A stretch of 37,983 bases of DNA, taken from NCBI RefSeq assembly GCF_000799075.1, contig NZ_JTLI01000113.1, positions 11,573-49,555 on the forward strand, written 5' to 3'. The DNA comes from Cetobacterium sp. ZOR0034 (GTDB lineage Bacteria > Fusobacteriota > Fusobacteriia > Fusobacteriales > Fusobacteriaceae). Under the pieces are notes generated by a model. It saw nothing but the letters and a program-made list of their open reading frames with translations, did not search any database and was not told the origin of the DNA. The translations under genes were made by a program, and so were the position numbers. Within the stretch, counting starts at the first letter, position 1. Every line of letters begins with the position of its first letter. Below are positions 16,929 through 25,182 of the stretch, one piece after another.

Positions 16929-18455
16929 TTAATCTCTTATTTTCTGTCCAGTATTACCTGTTATTTCCACATTTTCAAAAATTATATTTTCTGAATTCTT
17001 TATAATAAATCCTGCTTTAACCTCTTTTTCAATAAAAGACATCATAGCTGGATAATCCTCTTCAATTTCATCTTCTGTAAACTTGATATTGATATTTTTA
17101 AACTTTATATTCTCAATAGGTTTTTCCGGTAGTCCATATAAAAATCCGGCACAAACCTCTGTATTTTCACATTCAATATTTTCAAAAACTAAATTTTTTA
17201 TATGTGGAGTCCCTTTATCTATTGGTAATTTTTCCTTTGAATAAACATACTCCGTCTTTCCATCCGGATCACAAAAATAAAATGAATTAAATACAAACGG
17301 CACTTTCACTTTATCCATGTATACATCTCTCACTGTTATTCCATCAACTACCCCAGTTTCTCCTCTTCCTCTTCTAGTTTTCACCCTAATTCCTTTGTCA
17401 GTTTTATAAAAAATACATTTCTCAATCACTATATTTTTTACTCCTCCAGACATCTCGCTTCCTATTACAACTCCTCCATGTCCATATTTCATATGGCAGT
17501 GCTTTATTATAAAGTTCTCTGATGGAGTTTTCAATTTTTCACCTAAATATAATTTTCCAGATTTTATAGCTATACAGTCATCTCCTACAGAAAAATCTAT
17601 TCCTAGATATTCAACATTTTTACAAGATTCTGGATCTATTCCATCTGTATTTGGTGAATCAGCTGGATTTTCTATTTTTAAATTTATGAATCTTAAATTC
17701 TCACAAAAGAAAGGATGAACCGTCCATGAAGGCGAATTCTTTATTGTTATTCCCTCTAATACAACATCTTTACAGCTATTTAAAAATATTGATCTTGGTC
17801 TCCAAGCTCCTCTTCTAACTTTTGGATTTTCCCACCAATTCTCTTTAGAAGCTTGCCCATCAATAATACCTTCGCCCAATATTTTTACATTCTGAACATT
17901 GATTCCTGTTATTATAGAAGAGAAACTATCTAATGGATTTCCCTCCCAAGTTCCTAAATAGTATTCTTCATCTTTTTCATTTTCAATAAATCCTGGTAAA
18001 ATTCCAAAATTTTTTCTTACTGTGTCTCCTAAAATTTGAGCACCTCTAGCTAATTCTATAGTTATATCACTTTTTAAAAATAGAGATGTAACTAAATATT
18101 TTCCTGCAGGAATAAAAACTCTTCCATTTTTAGGACAAGACATAATTGCTGTTTGTAAAGGAAGAGTATCATTTGATACTCCATCCCCTTTAACACCAAA
18201 TTTTTTAACGTTAAGAGTAAAACTCTCAATCGCTGTTTTGAACTCTTTCGTTAGAACTTGATTATCTTCTTCAAAAATTTCTAAAATATAGTTCGTATCT
18301 GGTTCTAAATTGTAAATACTGTTTACCACTTTTTCAACTGTAAAGATTCTATCTCCAATTTTTGCAGTTAATTTTCTTTTTAAATAAAATTTATCCTCGT
18401 TATCTATTACAAATGTTATACTTCTTGAATTTATTAGAGCTATATTTATGTTCAT
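16929..18455 (-). CDS. Glycoside hydrolase family 28 exo-polygalacturonase, cytoplasmic
   Basis: 508 residues. A fibronectin III-like N-terminal domain (about 1-80) precedes a right-handed beta-helix of GH28, beginning FGVKGDGVSNDT. The catalytic set is present: Asp271 in PNTDGIDP, Asp292 and Asp293 in GDDCIAIKSG, His326 in GHGGVVIG, and Arg357/Lys359 in RVKTRRGRG. It would release galacturonate or digalacturonate from oligogalacturonides. The lack of a signal peptide and the ABC permease neighbours argue for an intracellular exo-acting enzyme. A good AAAGGGGAG site precedes the ATG. It lies 12 bases downstream of the MalG-type permease gene. Confidence 0.93.
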   Translation of the reverse strand: MNINIALINSRSITFVIDNEDKFYLKRKLTAKIGDRIFTVEKVVNSIYNLEPDTNYILEIFEEDNQVLTKEFKTAIESFTLNVKKFGVKGDGVSNDTLPLQTAIMSCPKNGRVFIPAGKYLVTSLFLKSDITIELARGAQILGDTVRKNFGILPGFIENEKDEEYYLGTWEGNPLDSFSSIITGINVQNVKILGEGIIDGQASKENWWENPKVRRGAWRPRSIFLNSCKDVVLEGITIKNSPSWTVHPFFCENLRFINLKIENPADSPNTDGIDPESCKNVEYLGIDFSVGDDCIAIKSGKLYLGEKLKTPSENFIIKHCHMKYGHGGVVIGSEMSGGVKNIVIEKCIFYKTDKGIRVKTRRGRGETGVVDGITVRDVYMDKVKVPFVFNSFYFCDPDGKTEYVYSKEKLPIDKGTPHIKNLVFENIECENTEVCAGFLYGLPEKPIENIKFKNINIKFTEDEIEEDYPAMMSFIEKEVKAGFIIKNSENIIFENVEITGNTGQKIRD

Positions 18456-18467
18456 ACTTCTCCCCTT

Positions 18468-19397
18468 TTATCCTTTTACTCCTCCAGCAGATATTCCATC
18501 AACAAAGTGTCTTTGTGCAGCAAAGAATACAAGCAATGAAGGTGTTAATCCTATTATTGACATAGCTAAAATCTGATTCCAGTTCACGTTACTACTTACA
18601 TCCATAGACATTTTTAGTGCAAGTGCTACTGGGTATTTCTCTACACTTGATAAATAGATTAAAGGTCCCATAAAATCATTCATCGTCCACATAAATTGGA
18701 ATAAAGCTACAGAGATTATTGCTGGTTTTAACATTGGAACCATAATATAAACCAATGTTTGTAAAGGGTTACATCCATCTACACAAGCAGCCTCTTCTAT
18801 CTCTTTAGGCAATCCTCTGATAAACTGTATAAGCATAAATACGAAGAATGTATCTGTTGCAAATGCTGCTGGTACAAATAGCGGTAAATATGTATCAAGC
18901 CATCCAAAGTTTTTATACATCAAAAATTGTGGAATTCTTAAAACAACATTTGGAAGCAATAGTGTTGAAATTAAAATTCCAAATAAAATCTTCTTTCCTG
19001 GAAACTTAAATCTTGCAAAACCATAGGCAGTCAAAACAGCTGAAATTATTGTTAAAACAACTTTTGGAATTACAATTTTAAATGTGTTTAAAAAATATGT
19101 TGCAAATGTATATTCCGTTGATGTTTTCCATCCGTTTACATATCCTGTGAAATCAAATTTAAAATCTTTTGGAATAAAACCTATGCTTGTAAATATATCC
19201 GCATTTGTTTTGAATGATGCTCCTAATAACCAAATTAAAGGATAAAGCATTGCAATTCCAACTACAGCTAATATTGTGTATCTCATCCCTAACTTCATTG
19301 TTGCTATAATTACTCTTTTCTTTGCTCTAGCCAAATTTTCTTTTCTTATCTCTTCTGTTATGCTTCCTGTTGATACATTTTTATTAATATTTTCCAT
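18468..19397 (-). CDS. Sugar ABC transporter permease, MalG type
   Basis: 309 residues with six membrane helices after a ~35-residue cytoplasmic N-terminus. The EAA loop reads EEAACVDGCNPLQTLVYIMVP (about 225-245), which contacts the ATPase. It pairs with the MalF-type permease encoded 3 bases upstream. In this operon it should import oligogalacturonides or unsaturated digalacturonate, fed by the binding proteins encoded in the plus-strand operon. No ATPase gene is present in the locus. Confidence 0.93.
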   Translation of the reverse strand: MENINKNVSTGSITEEIRKENLARAKKRVIIATMKLGMRYTILAVVGIAMLYPLIWLLGASFKTNADIFTSIGFIPKDFKFDFTGYVNGWKTSTEYTFATYFLNTFKIVIPKVVLTIISAVLTAYGFARFKFPGKKILFGILISTLLLPNVVLRIPQFLMYKNFGWLDTYLPLFVPAAFATDTFFVFMLIQFIRGLPKEIEEAACVDGCNPLQTLVYIMVPMLKPAIISVALFQFMWTMNDFMGPLIYLSSVEKYPVALALKMSMDVSSNVNWNQILAMSIIGLTPSLLVFFAAQRHFVDGISAGGVKG

Positions 19398-19400
19398 TTT

Positions 19401-20279
19401 TTACTCCTCCCCACTATCAGAGTAGTGTACCCAATATTTTTGACTTCTAAACGAAAATAGTGTAAACACCATAATTATCATAAATAATATCCACGATATA
19501 GCCGATGCATATCCCATTTGATAATAATTAAATGCATTGTCATATATTAATAGTGGTAATAGTTTAGTTGAATTTAGTGGTCCTCCTCCTGTTATTATGT
19601 ATGGCCCATTAAACTCTTGGAAGGCTTGAATTAATTGCATTATGAAGTTAAAGAATATAACTGGAGAAATCATAGGAATAGTTATGTGGAAGAACATCAT
19701 CGTTTTTGATGCCCCTTCAATTCTTGCAGATTCATATAACTCTTCTGGAATATTCTTCAATGCAGCTAAGAAAATTACCATTGCTGATCCAAATTGCCAA
19801 GCTCTTAAAAGACTAACTGTGAATAGAGCATACTTAGGATCCCCTAACCATGATATTGATTCAAATCCTAGTGATCCTATTATTATATTTATCAATCCTT
19901 GATCCGAAAATAGAAATCTCCACAAAACAGCAATTGCCACACTTCCACCTAAAATCGATGGAATATAGTAAGCTGTTCTAAAGAAATTTATCCCTTTTAA
20001 TTTATAGTTAAGTATATTTGCTATAAATAGTGCAAACGCAAGTTTTATTGGAACTGTTATAAATACATATTTCAATGTATTAGATAAAGTTTTTATAAAT
20101 AATGGATCATTGAAAAGCTTAATATAGTTTGAAAGCCCTATAAATTTTGGAGCACTTAATAGGTTATAATTAGTGAAACTTAACCATAATGAAGATATAA
20201 ATGGATAAGCTGTAAATACTAAAAATCCTATTATCCAAGGTGCTATAAATAAATATCCATTCATTTTTTTGCTTCTCAT
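19401..20279 (-). CDS. Sugar ABC transporter permease, MalF/UgpA type
   Basis: 292 residues with six membrane helices and the EAA loop EELYESARIEGASKTMMFFHITIP (about 175-198). It is a carbohydrate uptake (CUT1) inner-membrane permease. Its start codon shares one base with the stop of the GH105 gene (TAATG), which shows tight coupling between import and hydrolysis. The partner permease follows after 3 bases. Confidence 0.93.
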   Translation of the reverse strand: MRSKKMNGYLFIAPWIIGFLVFTAYPFISSLWLSFTNYNLLSAPKFIGLSNYIKLFNDPLFIKTLSNTLKYVFITVPIKLAFALFIANILNYKLKGINFFRTAYYIPSILGGSVAIAVLWRFLFSDQGLINIIIGSLGFESISWLGDPKYALFTVSLLRAWQFGSAMVIFLAALKNIPEELYESARIEGASKTMMFFHITIPMISPVIFFNFIMQLIQAFQEFNGPYIITGGGPLNSTKLLPLLIYDNAFNYYQMGYASAISWILFMIIMVFTLFSFRSQKYWVHYSDSGEE

Positions 20280-21406
20280 TATTCATCACATCCCTTTATT
20301 TTATCTAGGTATAAATATTCACTATATGCCATCAAGAATATTCCACTACCTTTAACATCATCTTTTACAACTGGCTCTGAAAGATAATATTCATAACTTC
20401 CATCTCTCTCTTCTCCTCCAAATCCACCTAGTCCTGCAACTAAACATATTCCACCTAATGTCAATTTACCATCATCTTTTTCCTCTAGATACTCTTTGCA
20501 AATTCCCTCAAAAGATTTTTTTCCTATTTCAGCATATTTTTCACTGATATACCCTAATCTTGCTCCCTTCATCATAGAATAAGCAATCATTAGACTTCCT
20601 GAAGTTTCCAAATAATTTCCTTTTTCAGTTTGCTTATCAACAACCTGATACCACATATCTTTTTCTAAATCTCTATATTGATCTATTCCTCTTATAGCTT
20701 CTTTAAATAGAATTTGAAGTCCTCTATATTCATTAAATATTTCTTCTGACATATATTCAAGAGTATCTACCATCGCCATTAAATGCCATCCAATTGCTCT
20801 CAACCAGAAATTTTTAGAAAGCCCTGTTTCCGGAACAATCCAACTACATTTTTTTGCAGTATCCCACCCATGATAATGAAGTTTTTTATTTTCATCAAAC
20901 ATATTTTCTCTAACATTTACAAAATGTTTAAATATATCTGAGTAATTTCTTTTTCCATTAAATTCCGTTTCATATCTTATATAAAATGGTTCAACCATAT
21001 ATAATCCATCTAACCAAACTTGATTTTCATATCTTTTTTTGTGCCAAAAATTTCCTTGAGCAACTCTTGGATGATCTAATATCTGATCATGAAGTTTCTC
21101 AATAGCCTTTCTATACTTTTCATCTCCTGTAAACTTATAAACATCAAATAAAACTTTCCCCGCATTTATATTATCTATATTAAATTCTGTTTTTTCATAA
21201 CCTTTTATAACTCCATTTTCCCCAATAAATACATTCAGATAGTTATAAATAAAATCTAAATATTTTTTATTCTCTGTAGCTTTATATAGTAACATTGCCC
21301 CCTGTAATAGACATCCGTCTTCATAACACCACTTCCCTTTATAGGGTTCATAGCTTTCTAAATAATCAGCAATGTACTTTTCTGACCTTGATTTTATACA
21401 ATCCAT
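20279..21406 (-). CDS. Unsaturated glucuronyl/galacturonyl hydrolase (GH105, YteR-like), cytoplasmic
   Basis: 375 residues from the ATG at 21406. A longer start at 21421 would contain the GGGAGG binding site, so I reject it. It has an (alpha/alpha)6 barrel of the YteR/GH105 family. Asp133 in QVWLDGLYM matches the catalytic aspartate region, and RAIGWHLMAMVDTLE is a second conserved segment. It removes the 4,5-unsaturated uronate left by lyases, releasing 5-keto-4-deoxyuronate. With a PL2 lyase in the locus and no oligogalacturonate lyase visible, its natural substrate is probably unsaturated digalacturonate rather than a rhamnogalacturonan disaccharide; that is inference. It is the first gene of the minus-strand operon. 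Confidence 0.88.
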   Translation of the reverse strand: MDCIKSRSEKYIADYLESYEPYKGKWCYEDGCLLQGAMLLYKATENKKYLDFIYNYLNVFIGENGVIKGYEKTEFNIDNINAGKVLFDVYKFTGDEKYRKAIEKLHDQILDHPRVAQGNFWHKKRYENQVWLDGLYMVEPFYIRYETEFNGKRNYSDIFKHFVNVRENMFDENKKLHYHGWDTAKKCSWIVPETGLSKNFWLRAIGWHLMAMVDTLEYMSEEIFNEYRGLQILFKEAIRGIDQYRDLEKDMWYQVVDKQTEKGNYLETSGSLMIAYSMMKGARLGYISEKYAEIGKKSFEGICKEYLEEKDDGKLTLGGICLVAGLGGFGGEERDGSYEYYLSEPVVKDDVKGSGIFLMAYSEYLYLDKIKGCDE

Positions 21407-21432
21407 TATGTTACCTCCCATAATTATTTTAC

Positions 21433-21446
21433 ACTAGTATCCTAGT
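21433..21446. promoter_or_regulatory. Operator-like site A, ACTAGTATCCTAGT
   Basis: Perfect inverted repeat ACTAG-TATC-CTAGT. It covers the predicted -10 of the minus-strand pectin operon, and a near copy (12 of 14 identical) lies at 23806-23819 before the plus-strand operon. The size and symmetry suit an FCD-type GntR dimer; the regulator gene starts 192 bases away. Confidence 0.65.
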
Positions 21447-21467
21447 AAACATTTTGAAAAAAGTCAA
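21439..21467 (-). promoter_or_regulatory. Predicted promoter of the minus-strand pectin operon
   Basis: Minus-strand TTGACT (21462-21467) and TAGGAT (21439-21444) are 17 bases apart. The -10 lies inside operator-like site A. Confidence 0.6.
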
Positions 21468-21573
21468 GACTTTTTTATTTTAAAAAAGGTTTTTTTGTTT
21501 TTATATGGAAACTTATGTCTCTTTAATGTAAAACATTCGTTGTAAACAGATTGTTTTTATGTTTATTAATATT

Positions 21574-21601
21574 TTGCACATTTTAATATTTCTGGTATAA
21601 T
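21574..21601 (+). promoter_or_regulatory. Predicted promoter of the GntR regulator gene
   Basis: TTGCAC (21574-21579), a 16-base spacer and TATAAT (21596-21601) with an extended -10 TGG immediately before it. The operator-like site A is over 120 bases upstream, so direct autorepression at this promoter is not indicated. Confidence 0.65.
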
Positions 21602-21637
21602 AAATTAGAATATAAAGGAATCTTCCGGAGGTGTGTT

Positions 21638-22330
21638 TTGAATTTATCAAAAGTTAATCGTCAATTTGGCGAAAATACAAAAAACTTTATATATAGAGTT
21701 TTAAAAACAAATATAATGATCCTTAATATAAAACCAGGAACTGGAATTAGTGAATCTGATATTGGTGAAACTCTAGGAGTTAGTCGAACTCCTATAAGAG
21801 AATCTGTTGTTAAACTTTCAGAAGAAAGACTTATGGATGTTTATCCTCAAAAAGGATCTTTTGTTTCTTACATAGATTTGAAGCTAGTTGAAGAAGCATT
21901 TTTTATGAGAAAAATTGTTGAAAGAGAGGTATTAAAATTAGCTACTCTCAATTTCTCTTCTCAAGCTATTAAAGAGCTCGAAAAAAATCTAAAATTTCAA
22001 AATATTATTGCTCAAATCGAAGAGGATCACACAGAACTATTCTTTTTAGATAATGAATTCCACAGAATTATCTATAAAGAGGTGGGAAAAGAAAGAGTTT
22101 GGGAAGCTGTTCAATCTTTGAGTACACACTACGATCGTGTTAGATTTTTAGATGCGATTGAAAAAACAAATCTTGTTCCTACGCTTGACCAACATAAAGA
22201 GATTATCAATATTATTAAAAATGGTGAAACTGATAAAGTTGATGCTATGATTGATAAACATCTCTCAAACTTTAAAAATAAAATTGGATATCTTATAGAA
22301 AAATATCCAGATTATTTTCTAAAAAATTAA
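21638..22330 (+). CDS. GntR-family regulator with FCD ligand-binding domain (FadR subfamily)
   Basis: 230 residues. The N-terminal winged helix (about 10-75) includes SDIGETLGVSRTPIRESVVKLSEERLMDVYPQKGSFV; an FCD helical domain follows, with conserved metal-site-like residues around DNEFHRIIYKE and a late QHKEIINII. FCD regulators of uronate pathways (ExuR/UxuR type) sense a sugar acid intermediate. The TTG start is decided by CCGGAGGTG at 21624-21632; the next in-frame ATG falls within the winged helix. It is divergent from the GH105 operon and the natural candidate to bind the paired sites at 21433 and 23806. Confidence 0.9.
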   Translation: MNLSKVNRQFGENTKNFIYRVLKTNIMILNIKPGTGISESDIGETLGVSRTPIRESVVKLSEERLMDVYPQKGSFVSYIDLKLVEEAFFMRKIVEREVLKLATLNFSSQAIKELEKNLKFQNIIAQIEEDHTELFFLDNEFHRIIYKEVGKERVWEAVQSLSTHYDRVRFLDAIEKTNLVPTLDQHKEIINIIKNGETDKVDAMIDKHLSNFKNKIGYLIEKYPDYFLKN

Positions 22331-22357
22331 AAAAATCCGCAAATTAAGCGGATTTTT
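22331..22357. terminator. Bidirectional intrinsic terminator after the GntR gene
   Basis: A 10-bp stem, AAAAATCCGC (22331-22340) with GCGGATTTTT (22348-22357), has a 7-base loop. It starts directly after the GntR stop codon and ends directly before the MATE stop codon of the opposite strand. Confidence 0.92.
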
Positions 22358-23692
22358 TTATATCTTTTTCTTCCAATCAACTTTTCTATAAAGAAGAAAC
22401 GCAAATATCAATGCAAATAAATTACTAAATAACATTGAATACCAAATTGAGAATTCATTTAATTTTAAAACTCTTTCAAAAAGTAAAATAAATGGAACTC
22501 TAAATAACCAAACTCTTCCAAAATGTGCATACATTCCAAATTTTGTGTGCCCAGTACCCTGAAATACAGCTGCTATCGATTGAAATATTGCCCACGGAAT
22601 AACACTCACTAGCATTATTTTAAGATAATTCATGGAGTGTCTTTTTATCTCCAAATCTCCTGTAAAAATATCTATCACCGGATTTAAAATTAAAAATAAT
22701 ATAATTATCGACACTGAACCTATCACCAAGCCTAAAATTATCCCTGCCTTTAAAACCGTTTTAGCCTTTCTTATATCACCAGCTCCAACATTCTGTCCAA
22801 CTAAAATTGCAACTGCAGTTCCTATACCATTGATTAAAACATATACAATATTATTTATTCTATTTCCAACTCCGTATGCCGCTAAAACCTCAGTTCCATA
22901 TTTAACAACAAATATATTTATAATTATAAAACTTAATGAATTTGTTATAGTTGTTAAGGAAGAGGGAACTCCTAATTTTACAATCCTAAAAAATATGTCT
23001 CTTTGAATTTTAAAAAATATTTTTCGAATCTCTTTTTTATAATTCAATTCATAAATACAATATAAACCTAATAATACATTTGCTATAAGAGTAGCTATTC
23101 CTATTCCATATAAACCCATTTTTAATCTGTTTACAAAAATGGAGTTTAAAATTATATTTACAATTGTTGATGCTGCTACTAGATATAGTGGGTAAATACT
23201 TTTTCCTTTTGAATTTTTTATGGTTATATAGGTTGAAATTATAAATGTAAAAGGGATAGTCAAGAATATAAATCTGATATAAATTCCACTTTTTTCTAAT
23301 AATTCCCCTTCTGCTCCTGACACTCTTAAAATTTGATTACAAAATATAAAAGATAAAATCATTATTATTATTGAGACAGCTATATTTATACTTAATAATT
23401 GGCTATTGATTTTGATAACATCTTTTTTTCTTCCTTTTCCAACCAATTGACTTATGATTATTCCTCCACCTATCGCAAATCCACTTCCAGCTCCTATTAT
23501 CATTTGAGTTATTGGACTTGTAAAAGAAGAGGTTGCTAATTCAACTCCACCTATTTTTCCCATATAATAGGAATCTGCTAAATTATATAAATTTTGTAAA
23601 AAATTGGATAGAATAATTGGTCCTGCTAAAAAAAATAATTTTTTATAATCACTCCATCTCACTTTGTAAACTCTCATAACTTCTTCGCTCAT
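22358..23692 (-). CDS. MATE family efflux transporter
   Basis: 444 residues from the ATG at 23692. The upstream ATG at 23716 is rejected because CGGAGGA, the binding site, lies between the two. It has 12 membrane helices and MATE signatures (ILSNFLQNLYNLADSYYMGKIG near the N-terminus, VGQNVGAGDIRKAKT in the middle). It sits between the GntR gene and the second pectin operon but is on the minus strand with its own start region. A role in exporting a pectin-derived or co-ingested compound is possible, but there is no sequence evidence for it. Confidence 0.9.
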   Translation of the reverse strand: MSEEVMRVYKVRWSDYKKLFFLAGPIILSNFLQNLYNLADSYYMGKIGGVELATSSFTSPITQMIIGAGSGFAIGGGIIISQLVGKGRKKDVIKINSQLLSINIAVSIIIMILSFIFCNQILRVSGAEGELLEKSGIYIRFIFLTIPFTFIISTYITIKNSKGKSIYPLYLVAASTIVNIILNSIFVNRLKMGLYGIGIATLIANVLLGLYCIYELNYKKEIRKIFFKIQRDIFFRIVKLGVPSSLTTITNSLSFIIINIFVVKYGTEVLAAYGVGNRINNIVYVLINGIGTAVAILVGQNVGAGDIRKAKTVLKAGIILGLVIGSVSIIILFLILNPVIDIFTGDLEIKRHSMNYLKIMLVSVIPWAIFQSIAAVFQGTGHTKFGMYAHFGRVWLFRVPFILLFERVLKLNEFSIWYSMLFSNLFALIFAFLLYRKVDWKKKI

Positions 23693-23756
23693 ATGATGTT
23701 CCTCCGATTGTTTCATACCGTTTTAGAACTGTTTTTCAAAAAAACATAATAAAAAT

Positions 23757-23785
23757 TTGACTTTTCCAATTTTTTGAGGTATGTT
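23757..23785 (+). promoter_or_regulatory. Predicted promoter of the plus-strand pectin operon
   Basis: TTGACT (23757-23762) and TATGTT (23780-23785) are separated by 17 bases, with the same -35 hexamer as the minus-strand operon. Transcription would start near 23792, about 14 bases before operator-like site B. Confidence 0.6.
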
Positions 23786-23805
23786 TTAAGTGTAAGCACA
23801 TTTAA

Positions 23806-23819
23806 ACTTGTATCCTAGA
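23806..23819. promoter_or_regulatory. Operator-like site B, ACTTGTATCCTAGA
   Basis: Identical to site A (21433-21446) at 12 of 14 positions and sharing its core GTATCCTAG. It lies just downstream of the predicted transcription start of the binding-protein operon, a classical roadblock or repression position. Confidence 0.6.
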
Positions 23820-23880
23820 ATGTTAACATACTACAAAGCAAGTTTCAATTATTTTTTTTATAATACGGGAGGTAAGGTTT

Positions 23881-25155
23881 ATGGATTTTAAAAAATTACT
23901 TTTATTAAGTTCTGTTGCGATAGGTATGGCCTATCCTACAATGACTTTAGCTAATTCTAAAGTTGTAAACTTAAAAATGTCTTGGTGGGGCGGAGACGAT
24001 AGACATAAGAGAACTTTAGAAGCACTAAAACTGTTTGAAGAAAAGCATCCTAATATTAAAGTTAGAGGGGAGTATGGTGGTTGGAGTGGTTGGCAAGAAA
24101 AAGTAACTACTCAAATTATTGGAAATACTGCTCCTGATGTTATGCAAATAAACTGGAACTGGATTGATCTTTTCTCAAAAGATGGAACTGGTTTCTATGA
24201 TTTAAATAAACTTTCAGATACTATCACACTTAGTAACTATAGTACTGATATTCTAGAACAATGTAGTGTTAATGGAAAACTAAATGCTATTCCTGTTGGA
24301 ATGACTGGAAAAGTATTTTATATCAATGAAACAACATATTCTAAAGCTGGTTTACCAGTTCCTAAAAACTTTGATGAGATGATCTCTTCTGCGAAAGTAA
24401 TTAGAGAAAAATTAGGAAATGACTACTATGCATTTGATACTGATGCATACGGTGCTCTTTTATTAATGCTTTATAAATTAGAGCAAGAAACTGGAAAGCC
24501 ATTCATAGTTGATAATAAAGTTGCTTACTCTGAAGCTGAAGTTATTGAAGCTGTTAAATTCTACAACAATCTTGTTGAACAAAATGTTTTACCTTCATTG
24601 AGAGTTAGAGCCGCTGCTGGATTTATTCCTTTAGATCAACACCCTAGCTGGATTCAAGGAAAATATGCTGGAACTTACGAGTGGGATAGTTCAGCTCAAA
24701 AATGGCAAGATGCTCTTGAAGGTAATCAAAAGCTTGTTCTTGCAGATTTCCCAACAGAGTTCGGACCTAACAAATCTGCATTTAACAAAGTATCTATGGC
24801 ATTCGCTATAAAAAAGAATACTAAACATCCTAAAGAGGCTGCAACTCTTATAGAATTCTTAACAACTGATCCTGAAGCAGTTAAAATTTTAGGAACATCT
24901 AGAGGAATTCCATCTAACAGTTCAGCTGTAGCTACTTTAGAAGCAAGTGGACAGCTTACAGGATTAGCTTTTGAGGCAAACAATGCCGTTAAAGAGTTTG
25001 CTGGTAAAGGAATTCATCCTCTATTTGAACATAAAAAATTAAATACAGATTTAAGAGGGGTTATTGAAAATCTTGGATATGGAAAATCATCAGTTGAACA
25101 AACAGCTAAAGATATAATCACAACAACTAATCAATTTTTATCAGAAAATCAATAA
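23881..25155 (+). CDS. Sugar ABC transporter substrate-binding protein, soluble periplasmic form
   Basis: 424 residues. An ordinary cleavable signal peptide (MDFKKLLLLSS to about Ala24, TMTLA) has no lipobox cysteine. The mature part is an extracellular solute-binding protein family 1 (CUT1) fold, beginning KMSWWGGDDRHKRTLEALKLFEEKHPNIK, with an aromatic-rich ligand region (NWNWI, HPSW). It is roughly two thirds identical by eye to the next gene product. The predicted ligand is an oligogalacturonide, because the operon contains a pectate lyase and porin and the permeases are in the divergent pectin operon. CGGGAGG precedes the ATG. Confidence 0.92.
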   Translation: MDFKKLLLLSSVAIGMAYPTMTLANSKVVNLKMSWWGGDDRHKRTLEALKLFEEKHPNIKVRGEYGGWSGWQEKVTTQIIGNTAPDVMQINWNWIDLFSKDGTGFYDLNKLSDTITLSNYSTDILEQCSVNGKLNAIPVGMTGKVFYINETTYSKAGLPVPKNFDEMISSAKVIREKLGNDYYAFDTDAYGALLLMLYKLEQETGKPFIVDNKVAYSEAEVIEAVKFYNNLVEQNVLPSLRVRAAAGFIPLDQHPSWIQGKYAGTYEWDSSAQKWQDALEGNQKLVLADFPTEFGPNKSAFNKVSMAFAIKKNTKHPKEAATLIEFLTTDPEAVKILGTSRGIPSNSSAVATLEASGQLTGLAFEANNAVKEFAGKGIHPLFEHKKLNTDLRGVIENLGYGKSSVEQTAKDIITTTNQFLSENQ

Positions 25156-25182
25156 GAAATTTCATTTATAAGGAGAATGTCT

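Noticed and set aside
19642-19902. 86-codon plus-strand ORF inside the MalF-type permease
   Set aside because: It is antisense to conserved permease codons including the EAA loop.
21457-21476. Palindrome AAAAAAGTC-AA-GACTTTTTT as a terminator
   Set aside because: The loop would be only two bases and the stem is mostly A:T. It overlaps the TTGACT -35 of the pectin operon, which explains it better.
21525-21537. AATGT-AAA-ACATT inverted repeat upstream of the GntR gene as a CRP-type site
   Set aside because: It does not fit the TGTGA-N6-TCACA consensus, no second copy is seen before the plus operon, and short AT-rich dyads are common here.
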